This document shows positions 50,024-58,501 of a stretch of 64,000 nucleotides of DNA, in pieces. The notes beneath the pieces were generated by a model. That model ran no database searches, was not told where the DNA came from, and was given only the letters and a program-made list of their open reading frames with translations. The translations under genes and the position numbers were made by a program. This stretch comes from Physcousia sp015060555 (GTDB lineage: Bacteria > Bacteroidota > Bacteroidia > Bacteroidales > Bacteroidaceae). Each line of letters opens with the position of its first letter. The first letter of the stretch is position 1. Where the stretch lies: contig SUYG01000040.1 of assembly GCA_015060555.1 (NCBI GenBank), positions 1 through 64,000 of the forward strand, read 5' to 3'.

Positions 50024-51238
50024 ATGAAATATACTCCACACTCAAAGGATCAAACTCCGTTCTCCACAAGAGAGGGGCAGAGGAGTGAGCCTAAACAAAT
50101 CGCCATCCTCGGTTCTACAGGTAGCATCGGCACCCAAGCCCTGCAGGTCATAGCGGCTCACCCCGACCGCTTTGCAGCCCGCGTACTCACGGCCAACAAC
50201 CGTTGGGAACTGTTAGCAGAGCAGGCGCGACAGTTTATGCCCGCTGCCGTGGTCATCGCCAACGAGAACTACTACCCCGCCTTGCGCGATTCGTTGGCCG
50301 ACCTCCCCATCGCCGTCTATGCCGGTGCCGATGCACTCTGTCAGGTGGTAGAGGGTACGGAGGTGGATATTGTGCTCACGGCAATGGTGGGCTTTGCCGG
50401 TCTGCCGCCCACGATAGCGGCCATCAAGGCTGGCAAGCCGATAGCTTTGGCCAACAAGGAGACAATGGTTGTGGCCGGTGAGCTCATCAACGGTCTCTGC
50501 CGCAAATACCAGGTTCCCATCCTGCCTGTCGATAGCGAACATAGTGCCATCTTCCAAAGCATCATGGGGGAGGTGTCGCCCATTGAGAAGATTATCCTCA
50601 CAGCCTCCGGAGGACCCTTCCGCACGTTTACCCGTGAGCAGCTGGAGAGTGTCACGCCTGCCATGGCTCTCAAACACCCGAACTGGGATATGGGCGCCAA
50701 GATCACCATCGACTCGGCTTCCTTGATGAACAAAGGCTTTGAGGTCATCGAGGCCAAGTGGCTCTTTGGTGTGGAACCCGACCGCATTCAGGTGGTGGTA
50801 CATCCGCAGAGCGTGGTTCACAGCGCCGTGCAGTTCGCTGACGGTGCCGTGAAGGCGCAGCTCGGTGTGCCCGACATGCGTGTTCCCATTCAGCTGGCCT
50901 TCTCGTTCCCCGAGCGCCTGCATAGCGACTTCGACCGACTTGACTGGTTCACGATGCATGACCTGACCTTTGAGCGCCCCGACACCGAGCGTTTCCGCTG
51001 CCTGGCCCTCGCCTATGAGAGCTTGCAGCAAGGCGGTAATATGCCCTGTATTGTCAATGCAGCCAACGAAATCGTCAACCGTGCCTTCCTCGAGGGCCGC
51101 TGCCGTTTCCTGGAGATGGCCGATATCATCGAGCAGACCATGCAGCGTGCCACCTTCATCAAGCAGCCCTCCTATGAGGACTACCTTGAAACGGATAAGG
51201 AGGCGAGGAGGATTGCTGCGCAACTCCTACAATCGTAA
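50024..51238 (+). CDS. dxr: 1-deoxy-D-xylulose 5-phosphate reductoisomerase with repeat-derived N-terminus
   Basis: 404 residues. Second step of the MEP pathway. Conserved NADPH loop AILGSTGSIGTQAL, ALANKETMVVAGEL, LPVDSEHSAIFQ, TASGGPFR, and HPNWDMGAKITIDSASLMNKGFEVIEA. About 23 residues precede the usual KQIAILGS start; residues 11-23 come from the 38-nt repeat at 50054-50091 (encoding TPFSTREGQRSEP). With ispD it shows the MEP route is used. Confidence 0.95.
   Translation: MKYTPHSKDQTPFSTREGQRSEPKQIAILGSTGSIGTQALQVIAAHPDRFAARVLTANNRWELLAEQARQFMPAAVVIANENYYPALRDSLADLPIAVYAGADALCQVVEGTEVDIVLTAMVGFAGLPPTIAAIKAGKPIALANKETMVVAGELINGLCRKYQVPILPVDSEHSAIFQSIMGEVSPIEKIILTASGGPFRTFTREQLESVTPAMALKHPNWDMGAKITIDSASLMNKGFEVIEAKWLFGVEPDRIQVVVHPQSVVHSAVQFADGAVKAQLGVPDMRVPIQLAFSFPERLHSDFDRLDWFTMHDLTFERPDTERFRCLALAYESLQQGGNMPCIVNAANEIVNRAFLEGRCRFLEMADIIEQTMQRATFIKQPSYEDYLETDKEARRIAAQLLQS
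50054..50091 (+). repeat. 38-nt palindromic repeat, copy g (dxr N-terminus)
   Basis: Diverged copy beginning ACTCCGTTCTCC, with AAGAGAGGGGCAGAGGAGTG; exactly 38 nt. Confidence 0.65.
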
Positions 51239-51265
51239 AATTGTAAATTGTCAAATAGTGAAATT
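51233..51265. repeat. Word repeat (TTGTAAAT) before rseP
   Basis: Four units of the same block seen before pdxJ, tsaB and the DUF4290 gene. Confidence 0.7.
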
Positions 51266-51270
51266 AGTAT

Positions 51271-52680
51271 ATGAGCGTTTTCTTGATTAAAGCTTTTCAA
51301 TTGATTCTGTGCTTCGCCCTCCTCATCGTATTGCACGAGGGCGGACACTTCTTCTTCTCCAAACTCTTCAAGGTTCGCGTGGAGAAGTTTTTTATGTTCT
51401 TCGACTACAAGTTCCACCTCTTCTCCACTAAGGACAAGTGGTTCACCCGTCTCTTCCCCAAGATGAAGGACAACGAGACGGAATACGGTATCGGCTGGAT
51501 ACCCCTTGGCGGCTACGTGAAAATTGCCGGCATGATTGACGAGAGTCTCGACACCGAGCAGATGAAGCAGCCCGTACAGCCCGATGAGTTCCGCGCGAAG
51601 CCCATCTATCAACGCTTCTTGATTATGGTCGGCGGTGTGCTGGTTAACTTCCTGCTGGCCTTGTTCATCTATGCGATGATTCTTTTCACGTGGGGCAGTG
51701 ACACGCTCCCCATGCGTAACATCACCGACGGTTTTTCCTACAATGAGATGGCCGAGGAGCTTGGTTTCCGCGATGGCGACATCCCCGTGAAAGTCGATGG
51801 TGAGGACATCGAAGGATGGGAAGGTGCCGTATATCGTGCCATCTCTGAGGCCAAGACCGTGACCGTTCTGCGTGGTGGCCGTGAGGTGACGCTCACGATG
51901 CCCGACGACGGCATCAATATGCTGGAGATGTTGGAGCAGAATCCCCGTTTCCTCACCATCAATGTCCCCTCGCGTGTTGACAGTGTCCTGCCCGCTTCCG
52001 CCGCTGCCAAAGCCGGCATGACCAAGGGCGCCCGCATCCTTGCCATCGACGGCCAGCCCGTGGAGTGGTGGAATGACTTCGATCAGATTATGGGACGCAA
52101 GGCCGATGTCCTCGCTGCCGGTTGTAGTCATGAGGACAGCGTGCGGCTGCGCAACCTCACGGTCGTCTTCGCCAATGCCGACAGTGCTGTGCCTGACACC
52201 GCGGTCCTCCATCTTGATGAGAACTATATGCTGGGCGTCACAAGGCTGTTCTACGGCGACTACTACCGCGAGGCCTTTGTGCACCACGACTACGGTTTCT
52301 GGGAGAGCATCCCCGCAGGCATTGCCTACGGTTGGGAGACACTGAAGGGCTATGTCAGCGACCTGAAGTACGTCTTCACCAAGAAGGGCGCTCAGAGCGT
52401 AGGCTCCTTTGGCACCATCGGTAACCTCTTCCCCGCAGTGTGGCAGTGGCATGCCTTCTGGGAGATTACAGCTTTCATCTCTATCATCTTGGCTGTGATG
52501 AACATCCTGCCCATCCCCGGCCTCGACGGCGGCCACATCTTCTTCCTCCTTGTGGAAGCCATCACGCGCCGTCCGCCCTCCGAGAAGTTCATGGAACGCG
52601 CGCAGTATGTCGGCATGGCGTTGCTGCTGGCCCTCATGGCCTTGGCGCTATTCAATGATGCCGTGAGGTTCCTATTCTAA
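51271..52680 (+). CDS. rseP: Site-2 protease RseP
   Basis: 469 residues. Zinc motif HEGGH (His22, Glu23, His26) in the first membrane span, a PDZ region (about 205-295), and LPIPGLDGGH in a later span near residue 410-420. Cuts anti-sigma factors or signal peptides inside the inner membrane. Last gene of the tsaB-rseP run. Confidence 0.94.
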   Translation: MSVFLIKAFQLILCFALLIVLHEGGHFFFSKLFKVRVEKFFMFFDYKFHLFSTKDKWFTRLFPKMKDNETEYGIGWIPLGGYVKIAGMIDESLDTEQMKQPVQPDEFRAKPIYQRFLIMVGGVLVNFLLALFIYAMILFTWGSDTLPMRNITDGFSYNEMAEELGFRDGDIPVKVDGEDIEGWEGAVYRAISEAKTVTVLRGGREVTLTMPDDGINMLEMLEQNPRFLTINVPSRVDSVLPASAAAKAGMTKGARILAIDGQPVEWWNDFDQIMGRKADVLAAGCSHEDSVRLRNLTVVFANADSAVPDTAVLHLDENYMLGVTRLFYGDYYREAFVHHDYGFWESIPAGIAYGWETLKGYVSDLKYVFTKKGAQSVGSFGTIGNLFPAVWQWHAFWEITAFISIILAVMNILPIPGLDGGHIFFLLVEAITRRPPSEKFMERAQYVGMALLLALMALALFNDAVRFLF

Positions 52681-52729
52681 TTTAATAATGGCTTTGTTGT
52701 TTGTTCACGCAGGAATATAATAACACAGC

Positions 52730-53809
52730 ATGATGAAATACTTGATTCAATGGGCGCACTTTGCCATCCGTCCGTTGTTGCTTGCAGTGGCGTTCTGTGG
52801 CGCCATGACCACCATGGTTTCCTGCTCTGACGACGACGAGCAGTCTGGGCAGCATGGTGAAGACACGCGTGTGCCCCTTATCATTTTGGACACCGACATC
52901 GGGTCTTCGACAGATGACCTTTTCACCATGATGATGCTCTACCGCTATCAGGATCTGAAGAGAAGCCGTCTGCTTGGTGTGGTGATAGATCGGGAGGGAG
53001 AGGACTGTGCGGCCTGCGCTGACGTGATGAACACTTATTACGGCTATGGCGACATTCCCATCGGGCTGATTCGCGACGGTGTCAAGAATCCTAAGGTGTG
53101 GATCAACTATAAGGCGCTCCCCACGCATAAGAACATCGACGGGTCACCCATGTTCCAGCGTTCGGTCACCGACTATTCATCGCTGCCCGACGGTTGGCAA
53201 CTGTACCGCCAGTTGCTGGCGGCACAGCCGGATCATAGCGTGAACATCCTCTCCATCGGCTTTGTCACTTGTCTGGCGCAGTTGCTGTTGTCCGAGCCCG
53301 ACATCTATTCGCCACTCGATGGCGTGGAGCTGGTGCGACGCAAGGTGAAACGCATTTATCTGATGGGCGGCGTTTTTGGTGGTGCCAAAGAACCTATAGA
53401 GTATAATTTCACGCAAAGCGTGTATTTTGCCCAGGCATTCTTCAACCTATGGCCCGACAACGTGGAAATCATCATGTCGCCAGGAGAGGTCGGCGACCGC
53501 GTTGAATATGTTCCGAAGCAGGTCATTGCGGACATCGACTGGACTGACAGACATCCCATCAAACAAGTCTATATGCATTACGACTGCAACACCGGACAGA
53601 AGATGTGGGACCCGATGACACTGATCAATGCTGTGGAGGGTGATGTTCTGTTCAAGTATTCTCCACGCGGCTTTGTAACTGTCACAGATAAAGGCGAGAC
53701 ATATTTCCATCCAACGGAATCAGGAAACATCCGCTACCAGTTGTCCCAAGATGCGGCCTGGGGTGCTGATATGTTAGAGCGCATCAGAACTCTTAATAAG
53801 ATGAGGTAG
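52730..53809 (+). CDS. Nucleoside-hydrolase-like lipoprotein
   Basis: 359 residues. N-terminal signal with lipobox ending at Cys32 (TMVSC) followed by SDDDE, an acidic stretch that in Bacteroidetes directs lipoproteins to the outer surface. IU-nucleoside-hydrolase-type core: LIILDTDIGSSTDDLF (calcium-site Asp motif, about 51-66), IYLMGGVFGGA and the late MWDPMTLINAV. May release bases from nucleosides outside the cell; substrate unproven. Confidence 0.82.
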   Translation: MMKYLIQWAHFAIRPLLLAVAFCGAMTTMVSCSDDDEQSGQHGEDTRVPLIILDTDIGSSTDDLFTMMMLYRYQDLKRSRLLGVVIDREGEDCAACADVMNTYYGYGDIPIGLIRDGVKNPKVWINYKALPTHKNIDGSPMFQRSVTDYSSLPDGWQLYRQLLAAQPDHSVNILSIGFVTCLAQLLLSEPDIYSPLDGVELVRRKVKRIYLMGGVFGGAKEPIEYNFTQSVYFAQAFFNLWPDNVEIIMSPGEVGDRVEYVPKQVIADIDWTDRHPIKQVYMHYDCNTGQKMWDPMTLINAVEGDVLFKYSPRGFVTVTDKGETYFHPTESGNIRYQLSQDAAWGADMLERIRTLNKMR

Positions 53810-53813
53810 CCTT

Positions 53814-53855
53814 AAAAAGAAGCATCGCCCGCAGAACCAGCGGGCGATGCTTTTG
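53814..53855. terminator. Bidirectional terminator
   Basis: Perfect 11-bp stem GCATCGCCCGC (53822-53832) with 53840-53850, 7-nt loop, T run on the plus strand and an A-rich left flank that gives T on the minus strand. It lies between two convergent genes. Confidence 0.9.
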
Positions 53856-53882
53856 ATTGTCAGAGATATTTATAGGTTACAT

Positions 53883-54338
53883 TTAATTGCTTGGTTGCTT
53901 GTCGATGTCTATTTTGCGGAGGAAAAACTTCACCTTCGCACAGAGCTCATCGAACTCCTGTTCCATGGCCATCACGCGACGCTGCTGGGTGTAGTAGGCA
54001 TCGTTGGTTTGGCCGTTGAGGCGTGGCGGCATCTGTTGGAAGCTGTCGCGGGCAGCATTGAGGCGTAGCTCATAGGTGGCTACGCTGTCACGTGCTTCCA
54101 GGAGTTCCACGCTGTCAAGCGTCAGGATGGCGGCGCGGCGAGTCTGCAGAGCTTGTGGATGCTGCTTGCGCAGGCTGAGAATGGTGTCGCGTGCGGCGCT
54201 GTAGTCTTTCTGTTCCAACAATGTCCGGGCCTCTGAAAGCATAGCGGAGGCCTCCACTTCGGGATCGGCAGGAGCACTGGCGCAGGAGCAGGCCAATGCG
54301 GTGCTCAGAACGAGGTATAATATGTCTTTCTTCTTCAT
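53883..54338 (-). CDS. Small helical lipoprotein of unknown function
   Basis: 151 residues from ATG 54338 (MKKKDILYLVLSTALACSC), chosen by the -7 element at 54347-54354. Lipoprotein-type signal with Cys at 17 or 19, then all-helical text (MLSEARTLLEQKDYSAARDTILSLRKQHP is TPR-like) and a C-terminal coiled coil. Probably an envelope lipoprotein. No named family. Confidence 0.7.
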   Translation of the reverse strand: MKKKDILYLVLSTALACSCASAPADPEVEASAMLSEARTLLEQKDYSAARDTILSLRKQHPQALQTRRAAILTLDSVELLEARDSVATYELRLNAARDSFQQMPPRLNGQTNDAYYTQQRRVMAMEQEFDELCAKVKFFLRKIDIDKQPSN

Positions 54339-54346
54339 TGCAACCG

Positions 54347-54354
54347 CAAATGTA
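54347..54354 (-). promoter_or_regulatory. -7 element (TACATTTG)
   Basis: Minus-strand TAnnTTTG 9 bases before the lipoprotein ATG, which implies a very short leader. Confidence 0.5.
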
Positions 54355-54407
54355 GGCTTTTTATGCAAAAACTGTGCACTTTCATCGCCAAACTTTAAAC
54401 TTTTTAT

Positions 54408-54415
54408 TACCTTTG
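54408..54415 (+). promoter_or_regulatory. -7 element (TACCTTTG)
   Basis: Plus-strand match 29 bases before the nucleotidyltransferase ATG. Confidence 0.75.
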
Positions 54416-54443
54416 CGGCTGTTTTAACAACGATTAAAGAAAA

Positions 54444-55898
54444 ATGAGACATCTCGACCGCGCTCAGCTCGCCGCAATCCTTGATCAGCCCATCTTCCAC
54501 ACTGTCGGCGACGCAGCCGACGAAATGAGAGTGGAGTGCTATGTCGTGGGCGGTTATGTCCGCGACCTCTTTTTGGAACGTCCATCAAAGGACATTGATG
54601 TGGTTTGCGTGGGCAGCGGTATTGAGTTGGCCAAGGCTGTGGCCAAACGCCTGGGGCGCGGCACCCATATCTCTGTGTTCAAAAATTTCGGCACAGCGCA
54701 GGTGAAGTCCGGGCCTATTGAGGTAGAGTTCGTCGGTGCCCGTCGCGAGAGCTACAGCCACGATTCCCGTAAGCCCATCGTGGAGGACGGCACTCTGGAA
54801 GACGACCAGCAGCGCCGTGATTTCACCATCAATGCGATGGCCATCTGTCTCAATGCCGACCGCTTTGGCGAACTGGTAGATCCCTTCGATGGCATTTGGG
54901 ACCTGGAAGACCGCCTTATCGCCACCCCCCTCGACCCCGACATCACTTTTTCCGACGATCCGCTGCGCATGATGCGATGTATCCGCTTTGCCACGCAGCT
55001 GAACTTCGAGATAGAGCCAGAGACTTTTGAGGCATTGGAACGCAACCGTGAGCGCATCAAAATCATCTCTGGCGAACGCATCATTGATGAGCTGCAGAAA
55101 ATCATGGCTTCCGACAGCCCTGCCCGTGGCTTTGAGCTTCTCTTCCAGTGCGGTCTCCTTGAGATCATCTTCCCTGAGCTCTATGCCCTGCACGGCGTGG
55201 AGACAGTGGGAGGTCGCGCTCACAAGGACAACCTATGGCACACGCTGGAGGTGCTGACGAATGTTGTCCATTCACTCCGCGCTGACAGCGCGGAGAGAAC
55301 GGACTACGGGCTTTGGTTGCGCTGGGCCGCGCTGCTCCATGACATCGGCAAACCCAAGTCGAAGCGTTGGGATGCACAGCAGGGCTGGACTTTCCACAAC
55401 CATAATTATATAGGTGAGAAGATGGTTCCGCAAATCTTCCGTCGGATGAAGCTGCCGATGGACGAGCGGATGAAATATGTGCAGAAGCTCGTGTCGCTGC
55501 ACATGCGTCCCATCGTCATCGCCGATGACGAGGTCACGGACAGTGCTGTGCGCCGTCTTCTTTTCGAGGCCGGCGATGATATCGATGACCTGATGCTGCT
55601 CTGTGAAGCTGACATCACCAGCAAGAACGAGCAGCGCAAGCAGCGCTTCTTAGACAACTTCAAACTCGTGCGCCAGAAGCTCATCGACCTGGAGGAGCGC
55701 GACCGTATTCGTAACTTCCAACCGCCCGTGAGCGGCGAGGAAATCATGGAACGTTTCCACCTGCCGCCCTGCCGCGAAGTCGGTGTCCTCAAGACTGCCG
55801 TCAAGGATGCCATTCTCGACGGTGTCATCCCCAATGAACATGACGCAGCCCTGGCCTTCGTCATTGAGAAGGCTCAGAAGCTGGGCATCGAGAAATGA
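54444..55898 (+). CDS. CCA-adding enzyme / poly(A) polymerase family protein with HD domain
   Basis: 484 residues. Nucleotidyltransferase domain with GGYVRDLFLERPSKDIDVVCVG (metal Asp pair), RRDFTINAMAI, and DDPLRMMRCIRFATQLNF; then an HD domain (about 250-370) with WAALLHDIGKPKSKRWD and a late GEEIMERF. Adds or repairs the 3' CCA of tRNA, most likely, since the encoded tRNA here already has CCA. The frame contains a 21-nt perfect palindrome at 55275-55295 (SLRADSAER). Confidence 0.92.
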   Translation: MRHLDRAQLAAILDQPIFHTVGDAADEMRVECYVVGGYVRDLFLERPSKDIDVVCVGSGIELAKAVAKRLGRGTHISVFKNFGTAQVKSGPIEVEFVGARRESYSHDSRKPIVEDGTLEDDQQRRDFTINAMAICLNADRFGELVDPFDGIWDLEDRLIATPLDPDITFSDDPLRMMRCIRFATQLNFEIEPETFEALERNRERIKIISGERIIDELQKIMASDSPARGFELLFQCGLLEIIFPELYALHGVETVGGRAHKDNLWHTLEVLTNVVHSLRADSAERTDYGLWLRWAALLHDIGKPKSKRWDAQQGWTFHNHNYIGEKMVPQIFRRMKLPMDERMKYVQKLVSLHMRPIVIADDEVTDSAVRRLLFEAGDDIDDLMLLCEADITSKNEQRKQRFLDNFKLVRQKLIDLEERDRIRNFQPPVSGEEIMERFHLPPCREVGVLKTAVKDAILDGVIPNEHDAALAFVIEKAQKLGIEK

Positions 55899-55935
55899 CG
55901 AATGACGAGTGATGAATGATGAATGACGAATTAAA
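55897..55935. repeat. Word repeat (GAATGACGA) before the acetylesterase
   Basis: Five units of about 8 nt (AATGACGA, GTGATGA, AATGATGA) starting at the stop of the upstream gene. Confidence 0.8.
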
Positions 55936-55958
55936 ACATAAAAAATAACAACGACCCT

Positions 55959-57677
55959 ATGAAACGTTACTTTACTTTGTTGCTGTGGAGCGCATGTGTC
56001 ATGACCCTGAGCGCCCAACTGGACTATAAACCAATGGAAGATGTAAACAAAGTCGTAGATCTGACATTGGACAGTTTGGAGAAGGTGAAGACGGCGCGTC
56101 CGCAGGCTGGCAGCAGCCGTGTTGACAACCATCCGGTGCTGTTCCTCGTGGGTAATTCCACGATGCGTACAGGCACGAAGGGTAATGGCGACAATGGTCA
56201 GTGGGGCTGGGGCTTCTATGCGCACCAGTACTTTGATGAAGGACGCATCACCGTTGAGAACCAGGCGTTGGGTGGCACCAGCTCCCGCACCTTCTATACC
56301 CAGTTGTGGCCGGATGTGAAGAAGGGCATCCGCCCCGGTGACTGGGTCGTCATCGAACTGGGACACAACGACAACGGCCCCTTTGATAGCGGACGTTGCC
56401 GTGCAACCATCAAAGGCACCTCTGCCACCGATTCACTGGTGGTGACGCTGAAGGAAGGACCTCACAAGGGTGAGGTGGAGACGGTATATAGCTACGGCGA
56501 ATACATGCGCCGCTTTGTGCGCGAGGTGCGAGCACTGGGCGCTCATCCTATTCTGATGAGCTTGACACCGCGGAAGAGGCTGGCCCCCCTTTCGTCTTCC
56601 AATGGTGACACGAATGCGAAGTCCACAGCCTCCAAAGGAACAGAAGCTCCCTCGGGGGCCACAGGGGGGAACTGGGTGCCCGTTCGCGTTGCTGACAGCT
56701 TCGGCGGTTGGGCACGCCAGATTGCAGAGGAAATGAATGTGCCGTTCGTGGATTTGAACGAAATCTCGGCCTCGAAATACGATGCGATGTCGTCGTGGAA
56801 ACTCAACTATCACTTCTATCTTGACAATATTCACACCAGCAAATTCGGCGCCGAGTTGAATGCCAGAAGTGCTGCTGAAGGCATTATGGCGTGCCAGCAT
56901 CCCGAATTAAAACCCTTGCAGGCGATGATGAAGAATCTCGCGCTGCCGACTACCGGCGTGAAGCGTGAGAAGGGCAAGCCCGTGGTCTTCATAACGGGTG
57001 ATAGCACTGTAAAGAATACTGACAGAGACAGCACCGGGATGTGGGGTTGGGGGTCACAGGCCGACCGCATCTTTGATGCCGACAAAATCACTTGGATTAA
57101 CTGCGCCCAGGCGGGCCGCAGCTGTCGCACTTATCTGCGTGAAGGCCGCTGGGAGAAGGTGTACAACGACCTGCAGCCCGGCGACTTCGTACTCATCCAG
57201 TTTGGGCATAACGACATCGGCGAACTGCATCGCGGCAAGCATCGTGGCGAGATTCCCGGTGTGGCTGACACAAGTTGTGTCAGTCGCGTGGTTCTCAAGG
57301 ATGAAGCCTACAATGAAGTGGTCTATAGCTTCGGATGGTACCTGAAGAAAATGATTGACGACTGCCGTCAGAAAGGTGCCACGCCAATCATCGTCAGCCT
57401 GACACCTCGCAACGAGTGGAGGGATGGCAGAATCGAGCGCCGCAATGACAGCTATGGGCGCTGGTACCGCGAGGTAGCGGCTGAGACGGGCTGCGACTTC
57501 GTGGACCTGCACAATATCACAGCCGATGCGTTGGAGAGTATAGGTCAGGAAGCTGCGAAAAGCTATTACAACAATGACCATACACACACCTCGCTCTACG
57601 GTGCCCAACTCAATGCGCTGGGCATTGCCATCGGACTTCGGAGAGCCAACAGCAAGCTTGCTGAATATTTATATTGA
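55959..57677 (+). CDS. Secreted two-domain SGNH esterase (rhamnogalacturonan acetylesterase-like)
   Basis: 572 residues, signal peptide about 1-20. Two homologous SGNH domains: the first (about 60-310) has VGNSTMRTG, NQALGGTSSRTF, ELGHNDNGP and DNIHTSKFGA; the second (about 335-565) has TGDSTVKNT, NCAQAGRSCRTY, QFGHNDIGE and NDHTHTSLYGA. Likely removes acetyl groups from pectin. In domain 1, after SLTPRKR, 30 residues (208-237, ending KGTEAPSGATGG) interrupt a stretch that is continuous in domain 2 (SLTPRNEWRDGRIERRNDSY); they come from a 90-nt repeat. Confidence 0.9.
   Translation: MKRYFTLLLWSACVMTLSAQLDYKPMEDVNKVVDLTLDSLEKVKTARPQAGSSRVDNHPVLFLVGNSTMRTGTKGNGDNGQWGWGFYAHQYFDEGRITVENQALGGTSSRTFYTQLWPDVKKGIRPGDWVVIELGHNDNGPFDSGRCRATIKGTSATDSLVVTLKEGPHKGEVETVYSYGEYMRRFVREVRALGAHPILMSLTPRKRLAPLSSSNGDTNAKSTASKGTEAPSGATGGNWVPVRVADSFGGWARQIAEEMNVPFVDLNEISASKYDAMSSWKLNYHFYLDNIHTSKFGAELNARSAAEGIMACQHPELKPLQAMMKNLALPTTGVKREKGKPVVFITGDSTVKNTDRDSTGMWGWGSQADRIFDADKITWINCAQAGRSCRTYLREGRWEKVYNDLQPGDFVLIQFGHNDIGELHRGKHRGEIPGVADTSCVSRVVLKDEAYNEVVYSFGWYLKKMIDDCRQKGATPIIVSLTPRNEWRDGRIERRNDSYGRWYREVAAETGCDFVDLHNITADALESIGQEAAKSYYNNDHTHTSLYGAQLNALGIAIGLRRANSKLAEYLY
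56580..56669 (+). repeat. 90-nt repeat, copy 2 (inside the acetylesterase gene)
   Basis: Starts CTGGCCCCCCTTTC and ends GGGGGCCACAGGGGGG. Right half matches copy 1 in the GH2 gene well; the left half is diverged. Confidence 0.8.
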
Positions 57678-57743
57678 GCCACGCCAAACACAATAAAATC
57701 AAGTCTCGCGCGTTTATCTATAAGTTTATGTGCGCACAAGACT

Positions 57744-58355
57744 ATGATTGAATACATCCGTGGCTCCATCGCAGAGCTCTCTCCCACAATGGCCGTATTG
57801 GACGCCAATGGCGTCGGCTACGGTCTCAGCATCAGTTTAAACACCTTCACCGCCATTCAGGGTTTGAGTGGCGATGTGAAGTTGTACGTCTATGAGTCCA
57901 TCCGCGAGGATGCGTTCCAACTTTGGGGCTTTGCCACCAAGGTAGAGCGCGAGCTGTTCCTGCTGCTGACATCGGTCAGCGGTGTTGGTCCTGCGAGTGC
58001 CCGCGTCATCTTGAGCTCAATGACCACGCGAGAGCTCTGTGATGCCATCAGCCGCAGCGACGAGCGCCTGCTGAAGTCCGCCAAGGGCATTGGAGGCAAG
58101 ACGGCCCAGCGAATCATCGTGGAACTGAAGGATAAGATTGTGGCCTTGGGCATCGATGCCGCTGCAGCAGGTCCTTCCGGAGCTCCCACCGGTACCATCG
58201 TCGCTAACAAGGAGGTGATGGATGAGGCTGTTGCCGCACTGACCATGCTTGGCTTCTCGCCCGCGCCTTCCCAGAAAGCTGTTCTTGGAATTCTGCGAGC
58301 AGAACCAGAGGCTACCGTGGAAAGGGTCATCAAGCTGGCATTGAAGATGCTTTGA
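57744..58355 (+). CDS. ruvA: Holliday junction DNA helicase subunit RuvA
   Basis: 203 residues. OB domain at the start (MIEYIRGSIAELSPTMAVLDANGVGYGL), the helix-hairpin-helix pair (LLTSVSGVGPASARVILS and LKSAKGIGGKTAQRIIVELK) and the C-terminal RuvB-binding helices (AVAALTMLGFS). Binds four-way junctions and loads RuvB. Sits just before sprA, an order seen in other Bacteroidetes. Confidence 0.97.
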   Translation: MIEYIRGSIAELSPTMAVLDANGVGYGLSISLNTFTAIQGLSGDVKLYVYESIREDAFQLWGFATKVERELFLLLTSVSGVGPASARVILSSMTTRELCDAISRSDERLLKSAKGIGGKTAQRIIVELKDKIVALGIDAAAAGPSGAPTGTIVANKEVMDEAVAALTMLGFSPAPSQKAVLGILRAEPEATVERVIKLALKML

Positions 58356-58356
58356 A

Positions 58357-58430
58357 GAGTGAAAAGTGAAAAGTAAAAGAGTGAAAAGTGAAAGAGTGAA
58401 AAGTGAAAGAGTGAAAAGTGAAAAATAAGG
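58357..58430 (+). repeat. Word repeat (GAGTGAAAAGTGAAA) before sprA
   Basis: Four to five units of a 15-nt period. The complementary word occurs downstream inside the sprA signal-peptide codons (58490-58522). Confidence 0.92.
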
Positions 58431-58501
58431 ATTACATGATACGCTGTGAGGATTGCAGACCAAGAGGTCTGCAATTGTTGCGCATCTTCTTATTTTTCAC
58501 T
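58417..58501 (+). promoter_or_regulatory. Long stem around the sprA start codon
   Basis: 58417-58429 pairs perfectly with 58489-58501 (13 bp), enclosing a second perfect hairpin TTGCAGACC-AAGA-GGTCTGCAA (58453-58474). The sprA ATG (58436) lies in the enclosed region, so the fold could affect translation. Confidence 0.5.
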
